The notes beneath the pieces are model-generated. The model saw only the letters and a program-made list of their open reading frames with translations, was not told where the DNA came from and did no database searches. Source: Polyangium mundeleinium (lineage in GTDB: Bacteria > Myxococcota_A > Polyangia > Polyangiales > Polyangiaceae). From it: a stretch of 64,000 nucleotides of DNA. This document shows, piece after piece, positions 16,985-24,742 of the stretch (position 1 is its first letter; every line of letters starts with the position of its first letter). The stretch spans positions 6,232,501 through 6,296,500 of the forward strand of contig NZ_JAQNDO010000001.1 in assembly GCF_028369105.1 (NCBI RefSeq), given 5' to 3'. Both the position numbers and the translations under genes were made by a program.

Positions 16985-19051
16985 TCACCATCCGTCCGTG
17001 GTCGCGATTCGCGTGATCCCCACGCCTCGCAGCGCCACCGGACACGCCGCCTGCGCATCCGCTGCGAGGTGCGCCTCTGCCACCAATCGCGCGGAGAACT
17101 TCGCGGACATTGGCAAGACCTCCACGAGCGCCTCCGGGAAGTACACGGGCATTTCGCGTTCTCCCCCCGGGAGCTGCACGACGCCGCGCAAATGCGTCCC
17201 TCCGAAGACGGCCTGCCGCTGATAACGACGGTGCTCGAGGAGGACCCGCTCCATCCGCACGGAGACCTCCGCCGGCGACACGACGCGCTTCTTCGCCTGC
17301 GCGTACGCGGTCTCGATGGCCGCCCCGAGCTCCCGCGCCGCCACCGGATCCCGAAGCGAATCCGCGGCGCTCAGGTAGTCACGCGCGGCCGCGACCGCCT
17401 CCTTCGAGCGATCGTCCCCGCCCGCGAGCGGCGCTACCACCGCCACGAGCGCCTGCAGCGATTCGATCTCGTCGAACAGAAGGGAAACATCTCCCTCGAC
17501 GAGGACGAGTGGCGCGACGAACCGGCCGTCCTTGCGAATGGCGCCCCGCACTGCCGCTCGGATTGCCTCCTCGCCCAGCGCTGCTCCGTGCGCGAGGACC
17601 TCGAATACCTCGCGCCGCTCTTCCACGTCGGCGGGCTCGAAGCCGAGCTCCGGATCGTCGATGTCGGGATCGAGGGGTTCGTCCGCGAGCGCCTCCAGGA
17701 TCGCCCGCCACGCGGGTTGCTTGCGGATGCGCGGCAAGCTCCGCGGATCAAACCACAACAAATCGAAGACCCGTGCGGGCACGGGCCGCTGGGTTTGCGC
17801 GGGGGTCGCCATCTGCATCTCGGGCACCGGTTCGAGATCGGCTGCGGCATTCGAGGCGAAGAGCGCGCTCGGCGGGGTGAGGGGCAACCGAGGAGGGACG
17901 GGCGGCGGCGCAACGGGCGAAGGCGGCGGCGCAACGGGCGAGGGCGGCGGGGCCGCGACTTCGGGCTGCTGCGCGGACAGGAATCCCGTGCGGAAGGGGA
18001 GCGCGGGCCGCGGCGGAGGCGCTTCCTGCACGTCGGGCGGGAGGGCCAGCGTCGAGGTGGGGAGCGGCCCGCGTTTGCCCGAGGAGGGCGGCGGGCCTGC
18101 CGCGCGCCACGGCGGGTCGAACCAGGCGAGCGGCTCGCCCGCCACTTCCACGCCGGCCACGACGCGCAATGCTTCGAGGGCACGTTCGTGCGGGAGTTTG
18201 ATCCAGCGCCGGCAAACCACCGTGCACTGCTGCTCGTCGCCGTCGATGCGCAGCGTATCCAGGCAGAGGTCCATGGGCTGGCCGTCCGGGATCCCAAAGG
18301 CCGCGAGGCCATGCAACCGCGCGAGTCCGCGCAGGCCGGGCAATCGCGTCACGAGCCGGGGCAGGGTAGGGTGGAGGCCTTCGAGGACGATGTGCTCGTC
18401 GCCCCGGAGAAGTTCGATCTGCTGGTCGAGGGGCGCGGCCTGGAAATAGGCGCCGTCGAAGCCCGGCGGGATCTCGGCGATCCGGCCTTCGAGCGCGCTC
18501 CGTGGCGTCGCCCCGAGCAAACGCTTGCGCGCGGGCCAGGCGCGCGCGATGGGCCCGAAGCCCGCGGGGCGCCGCGGATCGCCCGGGGTCAAGATCGTCG
18601 GTTCGCCCTCGTCGAATCTCGCGCCCGTCCCGAGGGGGTTGTCCGAGACATCCGAACCGCCATACGCGCGCTCGTAGACGATGGGGATCCGCTGGACGCC
18701 CCGTGAATCCTTCAGGAGGAGCGTCTTGTCGAGCAGCACGCGCTCGCCCGCGTGGACCTGGAGCCGCGCGGCCGTTGCATGGCCGTGCCCCGTGAAGAGG
18801 ACGTCGGCGCGCGCCAGGTAGGGGACGAGATCACTCGTGAAACGCACGCTGCGCGCGGGGTTTTCGCCGTGGTGGACTTCGTCCCGCAGGAGGGGCTGAG
18901 GCGGGACGCGCGGCATGGGCGCGTCGGGCGCGAAGGCGAAGGTCGCCTTGGTAATCACGGTGGCGTGCAAGACGCCGCCCGTACGAAATGCAACGACACC
19001 CGCCTCGGCGCCCGGGAGGGGCGAAATGGCGGCCACCCCATCAACAAGCAT
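16985..19051 (-). CDS. DUF2169-family protein linked to type VI secretion
   Basis: A 688-aa protein. The N-terminal half matches DUF2169 proteins found in VgrG/PAAR clusters (VVAFRTGGVLHATVITKATFAF near the start, then DVLFTGHGHA, RIPIVYERAYGGSD, NPLGTGA and IARAWPARKRLLG). A Pro-rich linker (PPPSPVAPPPSPVAPPPVPP) near the middle separates a C-terminal domain of unknown fold that also recurs in such clusters. No signal peptide. The start is the ATG at 19051; a GTG at 19066 is an alternative. Very long upstream frame is antisense to the MFS region and is ignored. Directly upstream of the protease gene, it probably helps mount or protect that effector; the molecular role of DUF2169 is not established. 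Confidence 0.8.
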   Translation of the reverse strand: MLVDGVAAISPLPGAEAGVVAFRTGGVLHATVITKATFAFAPDAPMPRVPPQPLLRDEVHHGENPARSVRFTSDLVPYLARADVLFTGHGHATAARLQVHAGERVLLDKTLLLKDSRGVQRIPIVYERAYGGSDVSDNPLGTGARFDEGEPTILTPGDPRRPAGFGPIARAWPARKRLLGATPRSALEGRIAEIPPGFDGAYFQAAPLDQQIELLRGDEHIVLEGLHPTLPRLVTRLPGLRGLARLHGLAAFGIPDGQPMDLCLDTLRIDGDEQQCTVVCRRWIKLPHERALEALRVVAGVEVAGEPLAWFDPPWRAAGPPPSSGKRGPLPTSTLALPPDVQEAPPPRPALPFRTGFLSAQQPEVAAPPPSPVAPPPSPVAPPPVPPRLPLTPPSALFASNAAADLEPVPEMQMATPAQTQRPVPARVFDLLWFDPRSLPRIRKQPAWRAILEALADEPLDPDIDDPELGFEPADVEERREVFEVLAHGAALGEEAIRAAVRGAIRKDGRFVAPLVLVEGDVSLLFDEIESLQALVAVVAPLAGGDDRSKEAVAAARDYLSAADSLRDPVAARELGAAIETAYAQAKKRVVSPAEVSVRMERVLLEHRRYQRQAVFGGTHLRGVVQLPGGEREMPVYFPEALVEVLPMSAKFSARLVAEAHLAADAQAACPVALRGVGITRIATTDGW

Positions 19052-19161
19052 GAACGAGCGTATCACGAAGACACGCGCGCCGCCCCCGGCCGCAGGACCG
19101 CAAGACCGCAAAATGCGAATTGCGTCCCGGGCAGGGGGTATCCGCGTGAAACGTTTTGGGG

Positions 19162-20901
19162 TTATTCGCTCGCGACGGCCGGCGGCTTCGGGCCCGCCTT
19201 GCGGAGCGGGATCTCGCGGGTGAAGATCGCGAGGACGAGCGCGATGAGCCCGAGCGGGAACGCTCCGTCGAAGACACGCGTGACGGCCCGCGCGAACGAG
19301 ACGCGCACGGCGCGATCTCCCGCGCGGCCGAGATCGAGGGCCCGCGCCTCCTCGCGCGCGAGGGCCGCGGCGTCGGCGGAGGGATCGCGCCGGAGGGCGT
19401 CGTACTTCGTATGGACCTCGTCCGCGAAGCGATCCTGCGCGGACCGGGGGACCTCGCCGGCGCCCTCCTCGACCACGCCGCCTTTGCGCAGGCGATCCGC
19501 GTCGAAGACGGCGTCGAACTGGGGACGCACCGCGGCCGGCACGTCCGCGCGCACCGGGCCGAGCGTGTCGGCGAGCCCGTGCGCGAGTGTGGTCGCGAGG
19601 ACGATGCCAAAAATCGCGCTGCCCACGACCTGCCCGAGCTGCTGGAAAAACTGCCGCCCCGCGGTGGCCGTGCCGACGTGATTGAAGGGGACGGCGTTCT
19701 GGATCGACAACGTGAGCATCGGCATCACCGGGCCCATGCCGCAGCCGAAGACGAAGACGCAGAGGCCAATGGTCCGGAGCGTGCTGTCCGCGCTGAGCGT
19801 GCGCAGGAGGAAGAGGCCGACGCACGTGAGCACGAGGCCGCACACGATCACGATCTTGTAGCGGCCGGTGCGGTGGACGAAACGCGCGGTCAAGACGGAG
19901 GTCGAGACGACGGCGGCCGTGAGCGGCAGCATGGCCATGCCCGCGGCCCGCGCCGTCGCGCCGAGCGAATTGACGGCGAGCACGGAGATGAACAAGAGGG
20001 CCGCGAAGAACGCGGCGCCGATGCACATCGAGGTGAGCGTCACGAGGACGAAAATGCGATTGCGGAAGAGCGCGAACGGGATGATCGCGTGGGGGTCTTT
20101 CCGCTCGACGAGGATGAACAGGACGAGGCCCACGAGCGAGAGGCCGAGCATCCCGAGCACCTCGGGCGCGAGCCAGGCCGCGAGCGGCCGATCCCCGCGC
20201 AGCGTGAGCAGGAGCGGGACCGTGGCGACGACCAGGAAAAGCGCGCCGAGCCAGTCGACCTTGCTTTCGAGGCCGCTGTGCAGGCGCGGCATCTTGGCGA
20301 GGATGAACGTGACGGCCAGGGCGCCGAGCGGCAGGTTGATGAAAAAGACCCAGCGCCAGCCGACGCCGTCGGTGAGCGCGCCGCCGAGGACGGGGCCGAT
20401 GATGCTGGCGAGCGCGAAGACGGCGCCGAAGATGCCCTGATATCGCGGCCTGTCCGCGGGGGCGAAGATGTCGGCCGGGACCGCGAACGCCGTGGAGGTG
20501 ATCGCCGCGGCCCCGAGGCCCTGAACGCCCCGGGAGACGACGAGCGCGAGCATGGAGGGCGAGAGGCCACAAAGGACCGAGCCCACGAGGAAGATGGCAA
20601 TCCCGGTGAGAAGGACCGTCTTGCGGCCCAGGCTGTCCGAGAGCTTGCCGTAAATGGGCACCATCGTGGTGCTGGCGAGCAGGTAGGCCGTCGAGGTCCA
20701 GGCATAATACTCCATGCCCTGGAGCTCGCCGACGATACGCGGCAAGGCCGTCGCGACGATGGTTTGATCGAGCGCCGCGAGGAAGAGCGCCATCATCACG
20801 CCCGCGAGCACGAGGGCCTTCGTGCGGGGCGCGAGGGTGCTCGCGTAATCGATGCGCTCGCCAACAGGCATGGGGGGCGTGGTGGTAGCAGAAAGGGCCA
20901 T
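19162..20901 (-). CDS. MFS multidrug exporter, DHA2 (EmrB/QacA) family
   Basis: A 579-aa integral membrane protein with about 14 hydrophobic segments. It shows the DHA2 signatures LDQTIVATALPRIVGEL in the first helix, KLSDSLGRKTVL in the loop between helices 2 and 3, and the antiporter motif GPVLGGALTDGVGWRWVFFINLP. Members export drugs using the proton gradient. A ~70-residue soluble insertion lies before the last helix (QDRFADEVHTKYDALRR region). It begins 4 bp after the glycosyltransferase stop, so the two form one operon driven from the TetR-controlled divergent region. Confidence 0.93.
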   Translation of the reverse strand: MALSATTTPPMPVGERIDYASTLAPRTKALVLAGVMMALFLAALDQTIVATALPRIVGELQGMEYYAWTSTAYLLASTTMVPIYGKLSDSLGRKTVLLTGIAIFLVGSVLCGLSPSMLALVVSRGVQGLGAAAITSTAFAVPADIFAPADRPRYQGIFGAVFALASIIGPVLGGALTDGVGWRWVFFINLPLGALAVTFILAKMPRLHSGLESKVDWLGALFLVVATVPLLLTLRGDRPLAAWLAPEVLGMLGLSLVGLVLFILVERKDPHAIIPFALFRNRIFVLVTLTSMCIGAAFFAALLFISVLAVNSLGATARAAGMAMLPLTAAVVSTSVLTARFVHRTGRYKIVIVCGLVLTCVGLFLLRTLSADSTLRTIGLCVFVFGCGMGPVMPMLTLSIQNAVPFNHVGTATAGRQFFQQLGQVVGSAIFGIVLATTLAHGLADTLGPVRADVPAAVRPQFDAVFDADRLRKGGVVEEGAGEVPRSAQDRFADEVHTKYDALRRDPSADAAALAREEARALDLGRAGDRAVRVSFARAVTRVFDGAFPLGLIALVLAIFTREIPLRKAGPKPPAVASE

Positions 20902-20905
20902 GGCG

Positions 20906-22201
20906 TCACGCAGCGCGGATGACCGAGGTCACGCCGCCGAGGTCGCCTTGGAACGCGAGCGCTTCGAGCGCGCGGGCCGCGACCTTGTCTTGTTTGAGCT
21001 TCTGGATCTCGGCCGAGACACGGCGGGCGCGGGCGCAACGCGATTCGTCCGCGAGCAGCGCCACGAGCTCTTTGCGGATCGTCTCGGGCGTGGCCTTGTC
21101 GAGGGGCAAATGACGGCCGAGCCCCGCGCGCTCGACGAGCGACGCATTGAGGATCTGATCGCCGAAGAGCGGGATGACCAGCATGGGCAATCCATGCAGC
21201 AAAGCACGCCCCACCGTGCCCCAGCCGCCGTGCGTGACGAGCGCGCGCGCCTCCGGGAACACCACGTCGTGCGGGACGTAGCGCTCGATGCGAATGTGGT
21301 TGCCGAGACCCTCGGGGACGTCGGCCGCGCTCGCCGCCGTGCCGAGGACGGGGACGTGGAGCGGCGCGACGGCTTCGAGCACGCGCCGGAAGAGGCCGTT
21401 GTCCTGGCCCGTGGTCGTGGTGCTGACGACGACCGTGCCGGGCTCGACGCGCGGCGCTTCCTTGCGAGATCCCGAGGCTACGTTGAACGTCGTGGGGCCG
21501 ACGAAGCTCTGGTGGTCGCGGAGCGCGACGTCGCCGGCGAGGCCGCGGTGCGCCATGATGATGTGCAGGTGCGGCGAGGCCATGGCGGAGACGAGGTCCG
21601 AAGCGCCGCGGGCATACGGGGGAAGGCCGAGCTTTTCGCGGTCGGCACGGAGGGAGACGAGGCGGTTCAAGAGGGCATGCGGCACGGCGGGGAGCTTGCC
21701 GAGGGGGCGCAACTTCGACGACGCCTGGAACACCAAGGGCAATTCGTCCCGCGTGAGGACCGTGCCCATGTTGCCGGCGCTCGCCCAGGGAATGCCCGCG
21801 CGCTCGGCGGCGAAGGCCGCGCCGTAATCGAAGAAGTCGTACACGACGCAATCGACGCGCTCGCGGCGCAGCACGGGCTCGAGCTCCTGCGCGAGCAGGA
21901 CGTTCCTCGCCTGGAAAAAACCTCGCATGAACGGGAACTGCAAGAGCCGCGGCATCCACGCAGGCAAGCCGAGGTGCGGCGTGTGCGCGGTGAAATCCTG
22001 CAAATCGACGATTTGCTCGTACGGGACGAGCTCGGCGCCGGCCGCCTTCACCTCGGCCGCCCGGTCGGCCTTCGTCTTGAAGAGCACCCGATGGCCACGC
22101 GAGGTGAGCTGCTCGGCCAGGTCGAGGACACGCAGCAAATGGCCCGACGCGGTCGAGCTGGTCAGCAAAAACGTCCCGGTCCTCGGTGCATCGTCGAACA
22201 T
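20906..22201 (-). CDS. UDP-glycosyltransferase, macrolide-type (MGT/UGT, GT1 family)
   Basis: A 431-aa soluble enzyme of the GT-B fold. The N-terminus [22 protein letters not shown] is the acceptor-side start typical of UGTs. The C-terminal donor site is clear: [28 protein letters not shown]. Such enzymes add sugars to hydrophobic small molecules such as antibiotics or carotenoids. The ATG at 22201 is chosen for the GGGGAGGAG upstream; earlier codons would overlap the operators. Paired with an exporter and a TetR repressor, it could modify and then expel a toxic or signalling compound; an endogenous product is equally possible. Confidence 0.88.
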   Translation of the reverse strand: MFDDAPRTGTFLLTSSTASGHLLRVLDLAEQLTSRGHRVLFKTKADRAAEVKAAGAELVPYEQIVDLQDFTAHTPHLGLPAWMPRLLQFPFMRGFFQARNVLLAQELEPVLRRERVDCVVYDFFDYGAAFAAERAGIPWASAGNMGTVLTRDELPLVFQASSKLRPLGKLPAVPHALLNRLVSLRADREKLGLPPYARGASDLVSAMASPHLHIIMAHRGLAGDVALRDHQSFVGPTTFNVASGSRKEAPRVEPGTVVVSTTTTGQDNGLFRRVLEAVAPLHVPVLGTAASAADVPEGLGNHIRIERYVPHDVVFPEARALVTHGGWGTVGRALLHGLPMLVIPLFGDQILNASLVERAGLGRHLPLDKATPETIRKELVALLADESRCARARRVSAEIQKLKQDKVAARALEALAFQGDLGGVTSVIRAA

Positions 22202-22227
22202 CGCCCTGCTCCTCCCCGCGGCGTAAC

Positions 22228-22244
22228 CGCAACTTGCAGTTGCG
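22228..22244. promoter_or_regulatory. Operator dyad 1 for the divergent TetR regulator
   Basis: Perfect 17-bp dyad CGCAACT-TGC-AGTTGCG located 26 bp upstream of the glycosyltransferase start. The same half-sites recur at 22271-22285. Such a pair between a TetR gene and a divergent exporter operon is the classic arrangement for TetR repression. Confidence 0.75.
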
Positions 22245-22270
22245 ATGATGTAGCAGCCCACATCACCATG

Positions 22271-22285
22271 GCAACTGGGAGTTGC
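22271..22285. promoter_or_regulatory. Operator dyad 2 for the divergent TetR regulator
   Basis: Dyad GCAACT-GGG-AGTTGC with the same half-sites as operator 1. The dyad centres are 42 bp apart, close to four helical turns, so both would face the same side of the helix. A weaker dyad TGATGT/ACATCA (22246-22265) lies between them. Confidence 0.75.
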
Positions 22286-22359
22286 GATTGGGGTCGACAA
22301 GCCCGGGAAGTTGGCTTCACTGGGCGCGTGTGATGGGATCGGCGCCGCGTGGACAGGTC

Positions 22360-22965
22360 ATGAAGGAGAAGCCGAGCGCGTCCGAGCGGCGGGCGCTGGT
22401 GCGGGGAGAGCCGGTCGTGCGAGGGGTGCTCGCGGCGACGCTGGAGGAGCTGGCCGAGGTCGGCTACGAGGCGCTGCGGATCGAGGACGTGGCCACGCGC
22501 GCCGGAGTGAACAAGACGACGGTCTATCGGCGATGGCCGACGAAGCAGGACCTGGTTCGCGCGGCGTTCCGATCGATCACGGTCGATCGTGCCGTCACGC
22601 CGGACACGGGCTCGCTGCGCGGCGATCTGATCGTGATCGCGCGGCACATCGCCACGCAGGCGAGCTCGCCCGAGCTCTTGGGGCTGCGGCGGTTGCTCTT
22701 CGCGGAGGACCGGGATGCCGACCTCGTGGCCATCGCCCAGTCGATCCACGAATCGATGGAGGCCCTGCCGCGCCCGGTGATCGAAGCGGCCGAGGCGCGA
22801 GGCGAGCTCGCCCCCGGCATCGACGCGACCCTGATTTTTCGCTCGCTCGCGGCGACCATTCACCACCGGCTCGGGCTCGAACGCCGGCCGATCGACGAGG
22901 GGTTTCTCGCAGGGCTCGTCGAGCTCTTGCTCGTCGGCGCCCTCGCCCCGGACAAACGGGCGTAG
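22360..22965 (+). CDS. TetR-family transcriptional regulator
   Basis: A 201-aa regulator. The N-terminal helix-turn-helix is typical of TetR: EVGYEALRIEDVATRAGVNKTTVYRRWPTKQDLVRAAF (about 35-72, broken here by the recognition helix TTVYRRWP). The C-terminal ligand-binding part is all-helical, resembling the TetR_C group that follows RRWP-type domains. The start could be the ATG at 22360 or the one at 22333. It is divergent from the glycosyltransferase/MFS operon across two matching operator dyads and probably represses that operon and itself. Convergent with the NmrA-like gene, with a 9-bp gap. Confidence 0.9.
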   Translation: MKEKPSASERRALVRGEPVVRGVLAATLEELAEVGYEALRIEDVATRAGVNKTTVYRRWPTKQDLVRAAFRSITVDRAVTPDTGSLRGDLIVIARHIATQASSPELLGLRRLLFAEDRDADLVAIAQSIHESMEALPRPVIEAAEARGELAPGIDATLIFRSLAATIHHRLGLERRPIDEGFLAGLVELLLVGALAPDKRA

Positions 22966-22974
22966 ACGCGCGGC

Positions 22975-23937
22975 TCAGGCGGGCGGCGGGAGGGTGATGC
23001 GGCGCTGGTTGTCCGCGAGCCACGCGGCGAAGGAGCGGAGGTTCGGGTTCAGCACGCGCGTGCGCGCGACGTCCCGGAGGCCGCAATAATCGGCCTCGAA
23101 ATCGCGCTTGAACTGGAACATGTTCGCGAGGTCGTCAACGCCGGGGATATCGAGGCGGCGGTAGACGTCCAGATCGATCGCGTGGTAGCGCACCTCCTCG
23201 CCGGCGATGGCCGAGAACGCGGCGGCGAGCTCACTCCCGGTGAGGTGGTCGCTCGCGACGCCGAGGCGTTGCCCGATGAAGTCGGCGCCGCGCTCGAAGA
23301 TGCGGTACGCCACGCGCCCGATGTCCTCCGTCGCGATGCCCGGCAGCCTGGCCGTGCCGAGGGGCAGGGTGAGGGAGAGGCGGCCGTCCTCGCCGCGCTG
23401 CGGGCCCATGCCGAGGTAAATGAAGTTTTCCCAGTAAAACGCGGTGTGGAAGAACGTCGTGGGGACGCCGAGATCGAGGAAGGTCGTGTCGGCCTCGCCC
23501 TTCGCGTCCATGTGCGGGACCTTGTATTTTCCGCGCAGCGTCGGGATGCGGCCGTCCGCGAGCGGCACCCACCTGCGCGTGTCCTCGATCGTCGACCAGA
23601 TCACGTGCTCGACCCGCGCGTGCCGCGCCGCCCGGGCCATCGCGCGCGCTTGTTCGGTCTCTTTTTCCGGGGAAGCGTGGTCCCAAAAGAACGTGACGCA
23701 GTACGCGCCGTGCGCGCCCTCGAACGCGCGGCGCAGGCTCGCCTCGTCGTCGAGGTCCGCGGCCACGACCTCGGCGCCGAGGGCGCGAAGCTCCTTGGCC
23801 GCGGGCGAATCGACGTTCCGCGTGAGGGCGCGGGCGCGAAAGGCGCCACTCGGGTGGGCGGTGATGGCGCGGACCAGACCTCCGCCCTGCGCGCCCGTGG
23901 CGCCGACGACGGCGATGACGCGTTTCGTAGAGCTCAA
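22975..23937 (-). CDS. NmrA-like NAD(P)-binding protein
   Basis: A 320-aa protein of the atypical short-chain dehydrogenase group. The start is taken as the TTG at 23937 because GGAGG lies 5 nt upstream. The Rossmann motif GATGAQGG is near residue 12; LTRNVDSPAAKEL and the next strand AEVVAADLDD follow the NmrA pattern. IWSTIEDTRR and TTFFHTAFYWENF further match this family. The usual catalytic YxxxK of SDR enzymes is not evident, though PTLRGKYKVPHMDAK occupies the right area. NmrA proteins act as redox sensors or isoflavone-reductase-like enzymes; which applies is unclear. Confidence 0.85.
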   Translation of the reverse strand: MSSTKRVIAVVGATGAQGGGLVRAITAHPSGAFRARALTRNVDSPAAKELRALGAEVVAADLDDEASLRRAFEGAHGAYCVTFFWDHASPEKETEQARAMARAARHARVEHVIWSTIEDTRRWVPLADGRIPTLRGKYKVPHMDAKGEADTTFLDLGVPTTFFHTAFYWENFIYLGMGPQRGEDGRLSLTLPLGTARLPGIATEDIGRVAYRIFERGADFIGQRLGVASDHLTGSELAAAFSAIAGEEVRYHAIDLDVYRRLDIPGVDDLANMFQFKRDFEADYCGLRDVARTRVLNPNLRSFAAWLADNQRRITLPPPA

Positions 23938-24017
23938 GACTCCCTCCTCTTTCCTCGGCGCGCACTCTGGCACGCTTCGTCCTGCCTCGGAAGTCTTCGG
24001 CGTGGTACGCTCTTCGT

Positions 24018-24614
24018 ATGGGCCTTTACGTCGGCCATTTCGATTTCACCGCGCAACTGTTGTGGACGGTCCCCGCGCTGTTTGCCCCGGAGGAATGCGC
24101 GTCGATCCTCGACGGCGCGCAGGGCGGGGCCTGGCTGCCAGCGACGGTCAACGCCGAGGAGGGGCGGGTCGTCGATACCCGCATTCGTTCGAGCACCACG
24201 GCGGTCCTGCGTGATCCCGCGCTCGCGGACGAACTCTTTCGCCGGGTGAAACCCCACGTGCCCGAGTGCATGACCACCGAGATGGGCGCGCGCGGCCGCG
24301 TCGCCATGCACCTCGCGGGGATCTTTCTGCCGCTCCGGATCTACCGGTACGAGGTGGGCCAGCATTTCGGCCTGCACCAGGATCAATCGTACACGGGCGA
24401 GGGCGGGACGCGGAGCCTGCTCACGCTGATGGTGTATCTGAACGAGGGGTTTGCCGGCGGCGCGACCGAATTCCCCGAGCAGGAGCGCACCATCGTCCCG
24501 AAGACCGGCGACGCGCTGCTCTTCCAGCACATGCTCCTCCACGCGGGCAAACCCGTCACGGACGGCACGAAATACGTCCTGCGCTCCGACGTCCTCTACC
24601 GGCCCGCCTCTTGA
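24018..24614 (+). CDS. 2-oxoglutarate/Fe(II)-dependent oxygenase, prolyl-4-hydroxylase-like
   Basis: A 198-aa cytoplasmic protein. The iron-binding facial triad is visible as His120 and Asp122 in FGLHQDQSY and His175 in LLHAGKPV, with Lys185 ten residues on as the likely 2-oxoglutarate anchor. The jelly-roll core is marked by RIYRYEVGQHF, LMVYLNEGFAGGATEF and IVPKTGDALLFQH. The fold matches the P4Hc family, whose members hydroxylate proline in proteins or small molecules. The substrate is unknown; no partner gene is adjacent, since gltB follows only after a hairpin. Confidence 0.88.
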   Translation: MGLYVGHFDFTAQLLWTVPALFAPEECASILDGAQGGAWLPATVNAEEGRVVDTRIRSSTTAVLRDPALADELFRRVKPHVPECMTTEMGARGRVAMHLAGIFLPLRIYRYEVGQHFGLHQDQSYTGEGGTRSLLTLMVYLNEGFAGGATEFPEQERTIVPKTGDALLFQHMLLHAGKPVTDGTKYVLRSDVLYRPAS

Positions 24615-24618
24615 GTCG

Positions 24619-24640
24619 GGTGCGGACGAAATGCCGCACC
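24619..24640 (+). terminator. Possible terminator hairpin after the oxygenase gene
   Basis: Perfect 7-bp stem GGTGCGG/CCGCACC with an 8-nt loop, 4 bp after the stop codon at 24614. No T-run follows, which is common in high-GC genomes, so termination is plausible but not certain. Confidence 0.4.
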
Positions 24641-24742
24641 GGGTCGACGCCGTAGCGCGTCGCACCAGGACAAGAAAGAAATTGCTGCATCGCAGCACGA
24701 TGGACTGTGCTTCGGACGTCGATCGCCGTACGATCGTAGGCT

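Noticed and set aside
24615-24742. Riboswitch or tRNA before gltB
   Set aside because: Only a single terminator-like hairpin is visible; no cloverleaf or known glutamine/2-oxoglutarate-sensing motif could be recognised by eye.
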